From Alphaproteobacteria bacterium (GTDB taxonomy: Bacteria; Pseudomonadota; Alphaproteobacteria; Micropepsales; Micropepsaceae), in contig JAGWZW010000005.1 in NCBI GenBank assembly GCA_018971835.1, positions 1 through 64,000 on the forward strand: a DNA stretch of 64,000 nucleotides. The letters run 5' to 3'. Both the position numbers and the translations under genes were made by a program. Shown here in pieces: positions 53,359 through 63,243 of this stretch (positions are counted from its first letter, which is position 1; every line of letters begins with the position of its first letter). The notes beneath the pieces are model-generated. The model was not told where the DNA came from. It made no database searches and worked only from the letters and a program-made list of their open reading frames with translations.

Positions 53359-53733
53359 ATGGACGCAGCAGTAAAAACAGTTCTGATCGTGGAGGATAAT
53401 GAGCTCAACATGAAGCTCTTCCACGATCTGCTGGACGCACACGGCTACAAGATCCTCCAGACCAAGGACGGCATGGAAGCCCTCGACATCGCACGCGAGC
53501 ATCACCCCGACCTGATTCTGATGGACATCCAGCTCCCTGAGGTTTCGGGCCTCGAAGTCACCAAATGGCTGAAGGAAGACGATACGCTCAAATCGATTCC
53601 GGTGGTGGCAGTAACGGCTTTTGCCATGAAGGGGGACGAAGAAGTGATCCGACAGGGCGGCTGCGAGGCTTATATCTCCAAGCCGATTTCGGTGACGACC
53701 TTCCTGGATACTGTGCGCCGTTTCATAGGATAG
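53359..53733 (+). CDS. divK: Single-domain response regulator DivK
   Basis: A 124-residue receiver-only protein. The acidic pair VEDNELN, the phospho-acceptor Asp56 in [15 protein letters not shown], the threonine in [13 protein letters not shown] and the lysine in YISKPISV are intact. Length and sequence match DivK of Caulobacter, which relays cell-fate signals through DivJ, PleC and DivL to CtrA. It is followed four bases later by pleD, the normal alphaproteobacterial gene pair. GGAG/AGGA-like bases lie before the ATG at 53359. Confidence 0.95.
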   Translation: MDAAVKTVLIVEDNELNMKLFHDLLDAHGYKILQTKDGMEALDIAREHHPDLILMDIQLPEVSGLEVTKWLKEDDTLKSIPVVAVTAFAMKGDEEVIRQGGCEAYISKPISVTTFLDTVRRFIG

Positions 53734-53737
53734 GCTC

Positions 53738-55108
53738 ATGACCGCCCGTGTCCTGGTCGTCGATGACATCCTCTCCAACGTCAAGCTGCTCGAGGCGAAG
53801 CTCACTGCCGAATATTTCGAGGTCGTGACGGCCTATAGCGGGCAAGAAGCGCTGGAGCGCATCGAGGAGCACGAACCGGATATCGTCCTGCTTGATGTCA
53901 TGATGCCGGGCATGGACGGCTTCGAGGTCTGCCGCCGCATCAAGCACAATCCCAAAACCGCCCATGTCCCCGTGGTGATGGTGACGGCGCTCGACCAGCC
54001 GTCCGACCGCGTGGCCGGCCTGGAAGCGGGCGCCGACGATTTCCTCACCAAGCCGGTGGACGATGCGGCGCTGTTTGCGCGCGTGCGCTCCCTGGTGCGC
54101 CTCAAGTTGATGATGGACGAGCTGCGCATGCGCGAGGCTACGGGCCAGAACATGGGCCTGGTCGATCCCGCCGATAGCCTGATCGAAGACAATCTTTCCG
54201 GGCGCATCCTGATCATCGAGGACCGTCCCGAGTCGGTGGCTTGGTTCAAGGCCGCGCTCAGCCCGCCGCATGAGATTTCCGCCGTCGATGCCTTCGAGGA
54301 AGCGGTGGTGCGCGTGCGCGGCGGCGATTACGATCTGATCGTGGTGAGCCTGGGCCTGCGCGGTTTCGACGGCCTTAGGCTGTGTTCGCAGCTGCGCTCG
54401 CTGCCGGAGGGGCGCAACGTGCCGATCCTGGTGGTGGTCAGCGATGGCGAGCGGCGCAAGCTCAATCAGGCGCTTGAAATGGGCGTCAACGATTATCTTT
54501 CGCGCCCGGTCGACCGCAACGAGCTGGTGGCACGGGTGCGCACACAACTGCGCAAGAAGCGCTATGCCGACCGGCTGCGCCACAACGTCCAGCTTAGCCT
54601 GGAGATGGCGATCACAGACCAGCTCACCGGCTTGCACAACCGCCGCTACATGAGCCGCCATCTGGATACGCTGATCGTCAGCGCGCGCAAGTCCGGCAAG
54701 CCAATCGCCTTCCTGATCATGGACATCGATTTCTTCAAATCGGTCAACGACAGCTACGGCCATGATATCGGCGACGAGGTGCTGCGCGAGTTTGCCAGTC
54801 GCATCAGCGCCAATGTGCGCGGCATCGATCTGGCCTGCCGCTACGGCGGCGAAGAATTCGTCGTGGTCATGCCCGATACCGATATGGCCTTCGCCTGTGC
54901 GGTCGCCGAGCGCCTGCGCAAGAGCGTGGAAGTCAATCCATTTCCCGTCAGCCGCGATCCGGGCAGGCTCAATGTCACGGTGTCGATCGGCATTGCCGGT
55001 TCCGAAGGCAACAACGACAGCGCCGAGGCACTGCTGCACCGGGCCGACCAGGCGCTCTACCGCGCCAAGCGCGAAGGCAGAAATCGCGTGATCGCCGACG
55101 CGGCCTAA
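53738..55108 (+). CDS. pleD: Diguanylate cyclase response regulator PleD
   Basis: A 456-residue protein with domain order receiver, receiver-like adaptor, GGDEF. The first receiver has Asp53 in VLLDVMMPGMD. The second (about 155-270) lacks the acceptor aspartate, with serine 204 in its place, as expected for the PleD adaptor. The GGDEF domain (about 290-455) has GGEEF at 370-374 and the inhibitory site RGID at 361-364, so c-di-GMP feedback should work. It makes c-di-GMP to drive polar development. Confidence 0.95.
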   Translation: MTARVLVVDDILSNVKLLEAKLTAEYFEVVTAYSGQEALERIEEHEPDIVLLDVMMPGMDGFEVCRRIKHNPKTAHVPVVMVTALDQPSDRVAGLEAGADDFLTKPVDDAALFARVRSLVRLKLMMDELRMREATGQNMGLVDPADSLIEDNLSGRILIIEDRPESVAWFKAALSPPHEISAVDAFEEAVVRVRGGDYDLIVVSLGLRGFDGLRLCSQLRSLPEGRNVPILVVVSDGERRKLNQALEMGVNDYLSRPVDRNELVARVRTQLRKKRYADRLRHNVQLSLEMAITDQLTGLHNRRYMSRHLDTLIVSARKSGKPIAFLIMDIDFFKSVNDSYGHDIGDEVLREFASRISANVRGIDLACRYGGEEFVVVMPDTDMAFACAVAERLRKSVEVNPFPVSRDPGRLNVTVSIGIAGSEGNNDSAEALLHRADQALYRAKREGRNRVIADAA

Positions 55109-55740
55109 GCCGCCGCCTCGCTCAGCACCTTGTCGATGATCTGCAGGAAGGCCTCGGGTTCCTGCGCGCCCGACGCCGCATATTTGTTGGCGATGATAAA
55201 GGTCGGAACGCCGGTCACGCCCATCTGGTGCGCGAGCGTATCCTCACGCTCGACGAGCGCGCTGTCCGCATCCTGAGCCAGCAGATCGGCCACCAGTTCC
55301 GCATCCATGCCGGCCTCGGCGGCGATCTCGCGCAGCACGCTGCGGTCGGAGATGTCGCGGCCCTGTTCGAAGTAGCTGCTGAACAGGCGCTCCACCACCT
55401 CGTCCTGTACACCGGCCGTACCGGCCCAGCGGATCAGCCGGTGCGAATCGAGCGTGTTCGGCGCACGTTCAATGCTCTCGAACGCAAAGCGGATGCCGAG
55501 GCTTTCACCCAGTTGGCGGATGGTTTCGCCCGCCGCCTTGACGCGCTCGGTGTCGCCGAATTTGGCCTGAAGATAGGCTTTGCGCTCGTAGCCCTCGGGC
55601 GGGATTGTGGGATCCAGACGATAGGCACGCCAGCGTACGTCGAACGGCACATCGGGGCGCTGGGCCAGCGCTTTGGCCAGCCGCCGCTTGCCGATGAAAC
55701 ACCAGGGACAAACCGTGTCGGAAATCACGTCGATCTGCAT
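55105..55740 (-). CDS. FrnE/DsbA-like thioredoxin-fold oxidoreductase
   Basis: A 211-residue protein of the 2-hydroxychromene-2-carboxylate isomerase/DsbA (FrnE) family. The active site CPWC is at residues 11-14 in SDTVCPWCFIGKRRL, and GVTGVPTFIIANKYA has the cis-proline. No signal peptide is present, so it is cytoplasmic. The stop overlaps the end of pleD by four bases in convergent orientation. Its physiological substrate is unknown. Confidence 0.9.
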   Translation of the reverse strand: MQIDVISDTVCPWCFIGKRRLAKALAQRPDVPFDVRWRAYRLDPTIPPEGYERKAYLQAKFGDTERVKAAGETIRQLGESLGIRFAFESIERAPNTLDSHRLIRWAGTAGVQDEVVERLFSSYFEQGRDISDRSVLREIAAEAGMDAELVADLLAQDADSALVEREDTLAHQMGVTGVPTFIIANKYAASGAQEPEAFLQIIDKVLSEAAA

Positions 55741-55850
55741 GGCTAAAGGTTATCCCATCCGGGTCGCGGCGCAAAGGACCGCGCGGGCTTGACCGCGCAC
55801 GCGCCGCTTTCCACGATCGCTTCGTCGCTATTCGAACTCAGAGGTCAGAT

Positions 55851-56603
55851 ATGAATTACGATCTGAAGGGCCGGACGGCCTTCGTCACCGGCGCCACCAG
55901 CGGGCTGGGCCGGCGTTTTGCGCGCGTGCTGGCGCAGGCGGGGGCGGACATTGCCATCGCCGGCCGGCGCGCCGAACGGTTGGCCACCGTTAAATCCGAA
56001 ATCGAGGCGCTGGGCGGCAAATGTGCGGCCGTGCCGCTCGACGTCACAGATATTGGCGCCATCTCGCATGCCTTCGACACGGCGGAAGGCGCGCTCGGTC
56101 CCATCGGCATCCTCGTCAACAACGCCGGCATGAGCAGGGAGGGCCTGGCCGTGACCGTCACACCCGGGGATTTCGATGCCGTGATGGGCACCAATCTGCG
56201 CGCGCCGTTTTTTCTCGCTACCGAAGCTGCGCGCCGCATGATCGCACAGGGCAAAGGCGGTCGTATCGTCAATATCGCGTCGATCGCGGCCTTCCGCGTG
56301 CTGCCGGGAGTCTCGACCTACTGCATCTCGAAAGCAGGGCTCGCGATGATGACGCAGAGCTTGGCGCGTGAATGGGCACGCTACGAGATCAATGTCAATG
56401 CCATCTGTCCTGGTTTTATCGAGACAGAGATCAACCGAGACTGGTTCCAGACCGAAGCCGGGCAGAAACAGATCAGGTCTTTTCCCCGGCGCCGGCTGGC
56501 GCAGGAGAGCGATCTGGATGGTCTGTTGCTGCTGCTGGCGTCGGATGCCTCGCGGGCGATCACCGGCTCGCTGATGACTGTGGACGACGCCCAGTCGCTT
56601 TAA
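55851..56603 (+). CDS. Short-chain dehydrogenase/reductase (SDR)
   Basis: A 250-residue classical SDR. The NAD(P) motif is FVTGATSGLGRRFA (about 11-24), followed by NNAGMSREG, the catalytic serine in IVNIASIAAF, and YCISKAGLAMM with the YxxxK pair (about 156-160). The arginines after the first strand (AGRRAER) suggest NADPH preference. Such enzymes include 3-oxoacyl-ACP or 3-hydroxyacyl-CoA reductases; with a CoA-transferase two genes away, an acyl-CoA substrate is possible. GAGG precedes the ATG. Confidence 0.85.
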   Translation: MNYDLKGRTAFVTGATSGLGRRFARVLAQAGADIAIAGRRAERLATVKSEIEALGGKCAAVPLDVTDIGAISHAFDTAEGALGPIGILVNNAGMSREGLAVTVTPGDFDAVMGTNLRAPFFLATEAARRMIAQGKGGRIVNIASIAAFRVLPGVSTYCISKAGLAMMTQSLAREWARYEINVNAICPGFIETEINRDWFQTEAGQKQIRSFPRRRLAQESDLDGLLLLLASDASRAITGSLMTVDDAQSL

Positions 56604-57001
56604 CGCTTGAATGCGATCGGCGCGGTGAGACTGTTGGTGGCGCTGACGACGGTGACCTTGGTGGTGGCGTAGCGCGGCAGCCCCGTCGTCAGTGTCGCGC
56701 TCACCGGCAGTTGGCCCTGAATCACGGCGGCGCCCTGGGGCGGCGGCGTGGCCAGGAAATCGACCACCAGCGTATCGGCTTCGGCCCGGCGGCCCGGTCT
56801 GATGCGAAGAGTGGGTTTGGTCCAGCCGCCGCCGATGACGGCGCCGGACGCATGGATGAAGAGTTTACGTCCCGTCACCTGCGCGGAAACGCGGTCGAGT
56901 TTTTGGATCGGCACGGATCGCGCCGGCTTCTGGGCGAGAGTTGGCGTGCTCAGCGCTGGAAGCAGCACCAGCAAGGTCAGAGCAATTATGGAACGGTGCA
57001 T
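56600..57001 (-). CDS. Secreted hypothetical protein
   Basis: A 133-residue protein with a signal peptide ([19 protein letters not shown], cut near TLAQ at 24). The mature chain is beta-rich, with [20 protein letters not shown] and [19 protein letters not shown]. No family is recognised. It overlaps the SDR stop by four bases convergently and is divergent from the CoA-transferase gene. Confidence 0.65.
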   Translation of the reverse strand: MHRSIIALTLLVLLPALSTPTLAQKPARSVPIQKLDRVSAQVTGRKLFIHASGAVIGGGWTKPTLRIRPGRRAEADTLVVDFLATPPPQGAAVIQGQLPVSATLTTGLPRYATTKVTVVSATNSLTAPIAFKR

Positions 57002-57077
57002 GGCCGCCCGCCTCTGTTTACGGGTCTCATCCTGCCAGCTAAGAAAGAAATGCGGCGCAATTGAGATGGAGCGGGCG

Positions 57078-58196
57078 ATGGGGCCTCTGGCGGGCATTCG
57101 GATCGTGGAGTTCGTGGGCCTTGGCCCGGGGCCGTTCGCGGCGATGCTGCTTTCGGACATGGGCGCGGAAGTGATCCGCATCGACAGGAAGGGCACGCGC
57201 ACCCCGCACAAGGGCGAAATCTGGTGTCGCGGCCGTGCCGCCGTCGCTCTTGACATGAAGAAGCCCGAAGCAGTGGAGGCTGCGCTCAGGCTGATCGAAA
57301 AGGCCGACGCGTTGATCGAAGGCTTCCGCCCTGGCGTGATGGAGCGGCTGGGCGCCGGCCCTGAGGTTTGTCTCGCACGCAATCCGCGCCTCGTTTATGG
57401 CCGCATGACAGGATGGGGGCAACACGGGCCGCTGGCGAAGGCCGCGGGGCATGACATCAACTACATCGCGCTGTCTGGCGCGCTCCATGCCATCGGCCGC
57501 ATGGGGGAGAAGCCGGTGCCGCCCCTCAATCTGGTGGGCGATTTCGGCGGCGGCGCGCTTTATTTGGCTTTCGGCATCGTTTGCGGGATTCTGGAGGCGC
57601 AGAGGTCGGGAAAAGGGCAGGTGGTCGATGCCGCGATGACGGACGGCTCGGCCTCGCTGATGACGATGACCTATGGTCTGAAGGCAATGGGCCTGTGGAA
57701 GGACGAACGCGGCTCCAACATGCTCGACACCGGCTCGCACTTCTACGACACCTATGAAACCAGGGACGGCAAGTTCGTCGCCATCGGTTCCATCGAGCCG
57801 CAATTCTATCGTGTGTTGCTGGAGAAGACCGGGATCACTGACGAAGCCTTTGCTGCGCAGATGGACCGCGAGGCTTGGCCGGCGCTCAAGGAGAAACTCG
57901 CCGCCGTCATCAAAGCCAAGACGCGCGACGAATGGGATGCGATTATGCTGGGCAGCGATGTGTGCTATGCGCCGGTGCTCTCGCTCAGCGAAGCGCCCGC
58001 GCATCCGCACAACGTTGCGCGTGGAACCTTTGTCGAGATCGACGGTGTGGTCCAGCCGGCGCCCGCGCCGCGCTTCAGCCGTACCGAGCCGCAGGTGCAG
58101 GGCCCGCCGCGCGCGGCCGACAACGAGGCGGCGCTGGCGGCCTGGGGCTTCGGCCTCGGCGAGATCAAGGCGCTTGCGGACGCCGGAGCGATTTGA
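57078..58196 (+). CDS. Family III CoA-transferase (CaiB/BaiF), alpha-methylacyl-CoA racemase-like
   Basis: A 372-residue protein of the CaiB/BaiF family. The start [20 protein letters not shown] and [13 protein letters not shown], then [22 protein letters not shown] (in two parts), match alpha-methylacyl-CoA racemases more than formyl-CoA transferases. The conserved acidic residues in GHDINYIAL and the [16 protein letters not shown] region carry the racemase signature. The ATG at 57078 has GGAG six bases upstream; an in-frame ATG at 57066 is the alternative. It overlaps the next gene by one base (TGATG). Confidence 0.88.
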   Translation: MGPLAGIRIVEFVGLGPGPFAAMLLSDMGAEVIRIDRKGTRTPHKGEIWCRGRAAVALDMKKPEAVEAALRLIEKADALIEGFRPGVMERLGAGPEVCLARNPRLVYGRMTGWGQHGPLAKAAGHDINYIALSGALHAIGRMGEKPVPPLNLVGDFGGGALYLAFGIVCGILEAQRSGKGQVVDAAMTDGSASLMTMTYGLKAMGLWKDERGSNMLDTGSHFYDTYETRDGKFVAIGSIEPQFYRVLLEKTGITDEAFAAQMDREAWPALKEKLAAVIKAKTRDEWDAIMLGSDVCYAPVLSLSEAPAHPHNVARGTFVEIDGVVQPAPAPRFSRTEPQVQGPPRAADNEAALAAWGFGLGEIKALADAGAI

Positions 58197-58960
58197 TGAT
58201 CCAGACCCTTGCCGGCACCACGGGCCGCCGCCGTCTCTATCTGATGCGCCACGGCCATGTCGATTACCTTGCGCCCGAAGTGATTCGTACACGGAACATT
58301 ACCGAGGTGCCGCTGACGGCGCGCGGCCGGATGGAGGCGCAGGCCGCCGGCCGGGCGCTGGCGAACGTCGCGCTCGACCGGGCGATCTGTTCGGGCCTGC
58401 CGCGCACGCGTGAAACCGCCGAGCTGGTGTTGGCGCAGAGCAACACGGCGCCGAAGCTCGAGAGCGTCCCCGAGCTGGTCGAAATCCATAGCGGCCGGCC
58501 CAGGGATCCGGTGCGCGACCGTAAGGAGCTCGTCGCCACTATCGAGTTCAGCTTTGCCCGCGCGGCCGAAGCAGGCGCCACCATGATGGCGGATGGCGAA
58601 GGCTTCCTCGTGGCGCAGGTGCGCGCCGTCGGCGCCGTGCGCGCGCTGCTGGCCGCGCCCGGCTGGCAGCAGGCGCTGATCGTGGCGCATGAAGGGATCA
58701 ACCGCGTGCTGCTGAGCTGGGCGTCGGGTGCGGGGCTTGCCGCCGCCGGGGCGTTCGAACAGGATACCGGCTGCATCAACGTCCTCGATTTCGACATGGT
58801 ACCTGCCGAAGACGGTTCGCCGACGCCCGAAATCGCGCGGGTGCTCATCAAGGCGGTGAACCTCACACCGTACAATTACGTGAAGCATGGGATGAATCTG
58901 ACCAGCCTCGAAGCGATCTTCGACCCCGATTTCGCGCGCGCATTGCACTCAGAGGGCTAG
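58196..58960 (+). CDS. Histidine phosphatase family protein
   Basis: A 254-residue member of the phosphoglycerate-mutase-like superfamily. RRRLYLMRHGHVDYL (about 11-25) has the phospho-histidine and VAHEGINRVLLSW (about 163-175) the second catalytic histidine. The middle SGLPRTRETAELVL is typical. Overlap with the CoA-transferase gene suggests a shared mRNA. The 3' end overlaps xthA by 12 bases in convergent orientation. The substrate is not evident. Confidence 0.82.
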   Translation: MIQTLAGTTGRRRLYLMRHGHVDYLAPEVIRTRNITEVPLTARGRMEAQAAGRALANVALDRAICSGLPRTRETAELVLAQSNTAPKLESVPELVEIHSGRPRDPVRDRKELVATIEFSFARAAEAGATMMADGEGFLVAQVRAVGAVRALLAAPGWQQALIVAHEGINRVLLSWASGAGLAAAGAFEQDTGCINVLDFDMVPAEDGSPTPEIARVLIKAVNLTPYNYVKHGMNLTSLEAIFDPDFARALHSEG

Positions 58961-59731
58961 TTCGCACCACACCGGAACGTGGTCGGAGGGCTTGTCGCGC
59001 CCGCGCACCTGTTTGTCGATGCCGCTGGCCTTCAGGTGATCGGCGGCTTGCGGCGACAAGAGAATGTGATCGATGCGGATGCCGTGGTCCTTGACCCAGG
59101 CGCCGGCCTGATAATCCCAGAAGCTGTACTGATGCGTCTCGGCGTGGCAGGCACGGAAGGCGTCCGCAAATCCAAGATTTTCGATGGCGCGCAGGGCCGC
59201 GCGGGACTGCGGCTGGAACAGGGCGTCGTTTTCCCAGGCTTTGGGATCGTGGCAATCGTCCGGCGTGGGGATGACGTTGTAATCGCCCATCAGCGCCAGC
59301 GGCTCCTCATGGCGCAGCAGTTTCTTTGCGTGGTTCCGCAGCCGCTCCAGCCATTCGAGCTTGTAGGGGAACTTGTCGGAGTTCACAGGGTTGCCGTTGG
59401 GTGCGTAGATGGAGGCGACGCGGATCACGCCATGCTTCACCGGGATCACGGCCTCCAGATAGCGGGCATGATCGTCGCCGTCTCCGCCGGGCAGGCGGGG
59501 CGTGACGTCCTCCAGCGGGCGCTTGGACAGGATGGCGACGCCGTTATAGGTTTTCTGTCCGTGTACGGCGCAATTATAACCAAGCTCTTCGAACGCCGTC
59601 GCCGGAAAGGCGTCGTCCACGCATTTGATCTCCTGCATGGCCAGCACGTCCGGCGCGGCTTCCTTCAGCCAGGCGGTCACGGCGTCGAGCCGCGCCTTGA
59701 TCGAATTGACGTTCCAGGTGGCGAGTTTCAT
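58949..59731 (-). CDS. xthA: Exodeoxyribonuclease III (XthA)
   Basis: A 260-residue AP endonuclease/3' exonuclease of base-excision repair. Motifs in order: ATWNVNSIKARLDAV, VLAMQEIKCVD (metal-binding Glu), ALMGDYNVIPTPDD (Asp and Asn), and the C-terminal SDHVPVWCEL with the catalytic Asp-His pair. ATG 59731 overlaps the erpA stop as ATGA; a GTG at 59734 is also possible. Confidence 0.95.
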   Translation of the reverse strand: MKLATWNVNSIKARLDAVTAWLKEAAPDVLAMQEIKCVDDAFPATAFEELGYNCAVHGQKTYNGVAILSKRPLEDVTPRLPGGDGDDHARYLEAVIPVKHGVIRVASIYAPNGNPVNSDKFPYKLEWLERLRNHAKKLLRHEEPLALMGDYNVIPTPDDCHDPKAWENDALFQPQSRAALRAIENLGFADAFRACHAETHQYSFWDYQAGAWVKDHGIRIDHILLSPQAADHLKASGIDKQVRGRDKPSDHVPVWCELAL

Positions 59732-60060
59732 CACACGGAGAAGCTGGTCCCGCAGCCGCAGGAGGACTGGGCGTTGGGATTGTTGACCTTGAAGGCCGCG
59801 CCGATCAGGTCGTCGGTGAAGTCGATCTCCGCGCCCTTGAGGAAGTCGAGCGACATGGGATCGATCAGCACGGTGGCGCCGTCACGCTCGAGCACCAGGT
59901 CGTCGTCGGTGCGGGTGTCGTCGAGGGCGAAGTTGTACTGGAAGCCGGAGCAGCCGCCGCCCGTCACCGCCAGCCGCAGCATCATGGGCTCGGGCTCGGA
60001 TTTGAGGATTTCCGCAATCCGCCTGGCGGCGCGGGAGGAGAGGGTGACGTCTGCGGTCAT
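59731..60060 (-). CDS. erpA: Iron-sulfur cluster insertion protein (ErpA/IscA family)
   Basis: A 109-residue A-type carrier. The three cluster cysteines are Cys37 in GGGCSGFQYNF, and Cys101 and Cys103 in SSCGCGTSFSV. RRIAEILKSEPEPMMLRLAV and DDLIGAAFKVNNPNA (the ErpA-like NPNA) complete the signature. It delivers clusters to apo-proteins. It shares an operon with xthA. Confidence 0.93.
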   Translation of the reverse strand: MTADVTLSSRAARRIAEILKSEPEPMMLRLAVTGGGCSGFQYNFALDDTRTDDDLVLERDGATVLIDPMSLDFLKGAEIDFTDDLIGAAFKVNNPNAQSSCGCGTSFSV

Positions 60061-60111
60061 GGCATTCCGTCCTAGAAGGGACTACGTCTCTTATGTAATC
60101 GCTTGGGCAGC

Positions 60112-61332
60112 GTGAGCAAGGCCGTGGATACCCCTTCGTCCCCTGCGGGAAAGCTGCTGGGGTCGCAATTCGCGGCTCCGGCCGGGCTGGCGCCCTACGC
60201 CACGCGGCCGGAAGAGAGCCGTGGCCGGCTTTATCCCGAAACCGAAAGCCCGACCCGCACTGCCTATCAGCGCGACCGCGACCGCATCATCCACTCCACG
60301 GCCTTCCGACGCCTCAAGCACAAGACCCAGGTCTTCGTGCAGCACGAGGGCGACTATTACCGCACCCGCATGACCCATTCGCTGGAGGTGGCACAGATCG
60401 CTCGCTCCATCGCCCGGGTCTTGGCGCTGGATGAAGATCTGGCTGAGGCGCTGGCGCTGGCCCACGATCTTGGCCACACGCCCTTCGGTCATGCGGGCGA
60501 AGCGGCGCTGGCGGCGGCCACCGCGGCCTATGGCGGCTTCGACCACAATGCCCACGCCCTCAAGCTGGTGACCCAGCTCGAACACCGCTATGCTGATTTC
60601 GACGGGCTCAACCTCGCCTGGGAGACGCTGGAGGGCCTGGTCAAGCACAACGGTCCGCTGGCGGGCGCCTTGCCCGGACCGATCGCCTCCTTCAACGCCC
60701 GCTGGGCCTTGGAGCTGGCAAGCTGGCCCGGGCTGGAGGCACAGGTGGCCGCGCTGTCCGACGATATCGCTTATGTGAACCACGATATCGACGATGGCTT
60801 GCGTGCCGGGCTCTTCACGGCGGCAGATCTGATCCAGGCGCCGCTTGCGGGGGCGCACGTCGCGGCGGTGCTGGCGCAGTATGGCGATTTGGAAACCGGC
60901 CGGCTGGTGGGCGAGATCGTGCGCCGGTTGATGAGCGCCATGATCGGCGACCTGCTGGGCGAAACCCGGGCGCGGCTCGCGGCCGCCCGGCCCTTATCTG
61001 CTGCCGGGGTGCGGACGACCAAGGGCCCCCTGGCAGCGTTTTCCGAGCGGATGGGGCGGGAGATCGAGGCCCTGAAGGCCTATCTTTTCGCCCATATGTA
61101 TCGCCATCCGCGGGTGATGGAATCGATGGAGCGGGCCAAGATCGTGGTAGCGGCGCTGTCGGAGGCGTTCGTGGCCGATCCTGCGCTTCTGCCCGCGGAC
61201 TGGGCCGCGGCCTGCGCCGGCGGGGGTGAGGAGCGCCGGGTCTCGGTGGCGCGGGACTATATCGCCGGCATGACCGACCGCTATGCCCTTCTGGAATATA
61301 ATCGAATCTTCCACACCCAAATTGTCCTATAG
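60112..61332 (+). CDS. Deoxyguanosinetriphosphate triphosphohydrolase-like protein (dGTPase type 2)
   Basis: A 406-residue HD-domain enzyme that hydrolyses dNTPs to nucleosides and triphosphate. The HD residues are in RTRMTHSLEVAQIARSIAR (about 85-103) and LALAHDLGHTPFGHAGE (His-Asp pair). STAFRRLKHKTQVF is the family N-terminal motif. The start is uncertain: GTG 60112 is used, TTG 60103 is also in frame, and neither has a good ribosome site. It is divergent from erpA. Confidence 0.9.
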   Translation: MSKAVDTPSSPAGKLLGSQFAAPAGLAPYATRPEESRGRLYPETESPTRTAYQRDRDRIIHSTAFRRLKHKTQVFVQHEGDYYRTRMTHSLEVAQIARSIARVLALDEDLAEALALAHDLGHTPFGHAGEAALAAATAAYGGFDHNAHALKLVTQLEHRYADFDGLNLAWETLEGLVKHNGPLAGALPGPIASFNARWALELASWPGLEAQVAALSDDIAYVNHDIDDGLRAGLFTAADLIQAPLAGAHVAAVLAQYGDLETGRLVGEIVRRLMSAMIGDLLGETRARLAAARPLSAAGVRTTKGPLAAFSERMGREIEALKAYLFAHMYRHPRVMESMERAKIVVAALSEAFVADPALLPADWAAACAGGGEERRVSVARDYIAGMTDRYALLEYNRIFHTQIVL

Positions 61333-61400
61333 GCCGCAGAACTCGTGATTCGGCCCCAATCGGATGTTAGCTTTGGGCGTCAGATTCGGCGGAGCTGCCC

Positions 61401-62207
61401 ATGCCCAGACACGAGCAAGGCGTCTACGAGCCGCCGTCGGAGGATTTGCGGATCTTCGATGGTGGCGAGGATGACTACGATGAGGAAGGTTCCCACCTTC
61501 CGCTGCTGATCGTCACGGCCTTGCTGATCGTGGCGGCCTTCGGCTTCGTGGTCTGGTTCGCCTATAACCAGGGCGTGCAGCATGGCCGCGAGAGTTCGCC
61601 GCGGTTGATCGCGGCCGAGCAGGGGCCGGTGCGCACGGCCCCGATCAATCCCGGCGGCGCTACGCCGTATCAAGGCCTGAAGATCTACGAGCAGCCCGCA
61701 CCGGAGGACGAAAACGCTGCTTCCGCCGGAAACGCTCCTGCCGCCGCCAAGCCGGCCGATGCCGCGGCGCTGCGCCGGGCGGAACCGGAAAAGCCGAAAG
61801 CCGAGCCGGCGCGGCCGGTCGCCAAAACGGAACCTGCCGCGACTGTGGCGAAGGCGGAACCAGCCAAGCCCGTCGCCGGGAAGATTGAGACGGCTAGGCC
61901 GATGAAACCAGCCGGTGAGAAGATTGAGACAGCGAAGCCGGTCGAGGCAGCCGCCAGTGGTGGCGCTTATGTGCTGCAGATCGGCGCCTACAAGTCCGAA
62001 GCCGACGCCAAGGCCGCCTGGACCACCTACCAGCACCGCCATCCGCTCACCAGAGGTTTGGCAAGCGACATCCAGAAAGCCGATCTCGGGGCCAAGGGTA
62101 CCTGGTATCGGCTGCGCATCGGCTCCTTTGCCGACAAGGCCGCGGCCGGCGCCTTCTGCGACAAGCTGAAGGCGGACAACGGCGGCTGTTTCCCGGCCAG
62201 GTTCTGA
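61401..62207 (+). CDS. SPOR-domain membrane protein
   Basis: A 268-residue bitopic membrane protein. A short acidic cytoplasmic N terminus (about 1-30) precedes one membrane helix, LPLLIVTALLIVAAFGFVVW (about 33-52). A long Ala/Pro/Lys/Glu linker with repeated AKPV/AEPAKP units (about 100-185) leads to a C-terminal SPOR domain (about 190-268, AYVLQIGAYKSEADAKAAW). SPOR domains bind denuded peptidoglycan at the septum. Its neighbour nagZ also acts on peptidoglycan. Confidence 0.88.
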   Translation: MPRHEQGVYEPPSEDLRIFDGGEDDYDEEGSHLPLLIVTALLIVAAFGFVVWFAYNQGVQHGRESSPRLIAAEQGPVRTAPINPGGATPYQGLKIYEQPAPEDENAASAGNAPAAAKPADAAALRRAEPEKPKAEPARPVAKTEPAATVAKAEPAKPVAGKIETARPMKPAGEKIETAKPVEAAASGGAYVLQIGAYKSEADAKAAWTTYQHRHPLTRGLASDIQKADLGAKGTWYRLRIGSFADKAAAGAFCDKLKADNGGCFPARF

Positions 62208-62229
62208 TGGCTGTAAGGGCGAGGTCTGC

Positions 62230-63243
62230 GTGAGAACCCGGGCAATTTATGGCTGTGCCGGCGAGGTCTTGACGGCCAAGGAGCGCGCCTTCTTCGCGGA
62301 GGCGCAGCCCTGGGGTTTCATCCTGTTCGCCCGCAACGTCGCCACGCCGGATCAGGTGACGAGGCTGGTCGAAGAGCTGCGTGAAACGGTGAACGATCCT
62401 GCCGCGCCCGTGTTGATCGATCAGGAAGGCGGGCGAGTGGCGCGGCTCAAGCCGCCGCACTGGAAAGAGCGTCCGGCCGCCGCGCGTTTCGGTGCACTTT
62501 ATGGCGAAAATCCCGAAGCCGCGCGCGAAGCCGTCTATCTCAACGCACGGCTGATGGCCGCGGAGCTTGCGGCGCTGGGCATCAATGTGGACTGCGTCCC
62601 GGTGCTGGACGTGCCGGTGGAAGGCGCAGACGCCGTGATCGGCGATCGTGCCTTTTCGCATGAGTCTACGGTGGTCATCGATCTTGGCCGCGCGGTGATC
62701 GAAGGCATGATCGAGGGTGGAGTGCTGCCAGTGATGAAGCACATTCCCGGCCACGGCCGCGCCACGGCGGATTCGCACCTGGCCCTGCCGCGTGTCGCCA
62801 CCGCGGCCGATAGCCTGAGCGCTAGCGACTTCGTCACCTTCCGCAGCCTCAATCACTGCCCGCTGGCGATGACGGCGCATGTCGTTTACGAGGCGATCGA
62901 CGCGCAGCGCCCGGCCACCACCAGCCCCAAGGTGATCCGCGATGTGATTCGCGGCGAGATCGGGTTCGACGGGCTGCTGCTCTCCGACGACCTGTCGATG
63001 CAGGCGCTGTCCGGCCCGCTTTCGGTCCGCGCCCGCGCGGCGCAGTTCGCCGGTTGCGATATCGTGCTTCATTGCAATGGCAGCCTGGAGGAAATGCGCG
63101 AGGTCGCGGTCGAGGCCAAGCCTCTGGAGGACGCGGCGCTCAAACGCGCCGAGGCGGCCCGGGCGCATCTGGCGCGGGCCGAGGCGTTTGATTCCGTAGG
63201 GGCCGAACGGCGTCTGGCGGATTTGTTGGGAGCGGTGGCGTGA
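62230..63243 (+). CDS. nagZ: Beta-N-acetylhexosaminidase (NagZ)
   Basis: A 337-residue GH3 enzyme that releases N-acetylglucosamine from muropeptides in the cytoplasm. GFILFARNVATPDQV (about 29-43), IDQEGGRVARLKPPH, and the catalytic loop KHIPGHGRATADSHLALP (His in the loop, then Asp) are diagnostic. LLSDDLSMQAL holds the nucleophile aspartate. GTG start with GAGG five bases upstream. It follows the SPOR gene by 22 bases and overlaps scpA (GTGA). Confidence 0.94.
   Translation: MRTRAIYGCAGEVLTAKERAFFAEAQPWGFILFARNVATPDQVTRLVEELRETVNDPAAPVLIDQEGGRVARLKPPHWKERPAAARFGALYGENPEAAREAVYLNARLMAAELAALGINVDCVPVLDVPVEGADAVIGDRAFSHESTVVIDLGRAVIEGMIEGGVLPVMKHIPGHGRATADSHLALPRVATAADSLSASDFVTFRSLNHCPLAMTAHVVYEAIDAQRPATTSPKVIRDVIRGEIGFDGLLLSDDLSMQALSGPLSVRARAAQFAGCDIVLHCNGSLEEMREVAVEAKPLEDAALKRAEAARAHLARAEAFDSVGAERRLADLLGAVA

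Noticed and set aside
61600-61960. Ala/Pro/Lys repeats as a DNA repeat array
   Set aside because: They are irregular protein-level repeats in the linker of a SPOR protein, not a nucleotide repeat or CRISPR.
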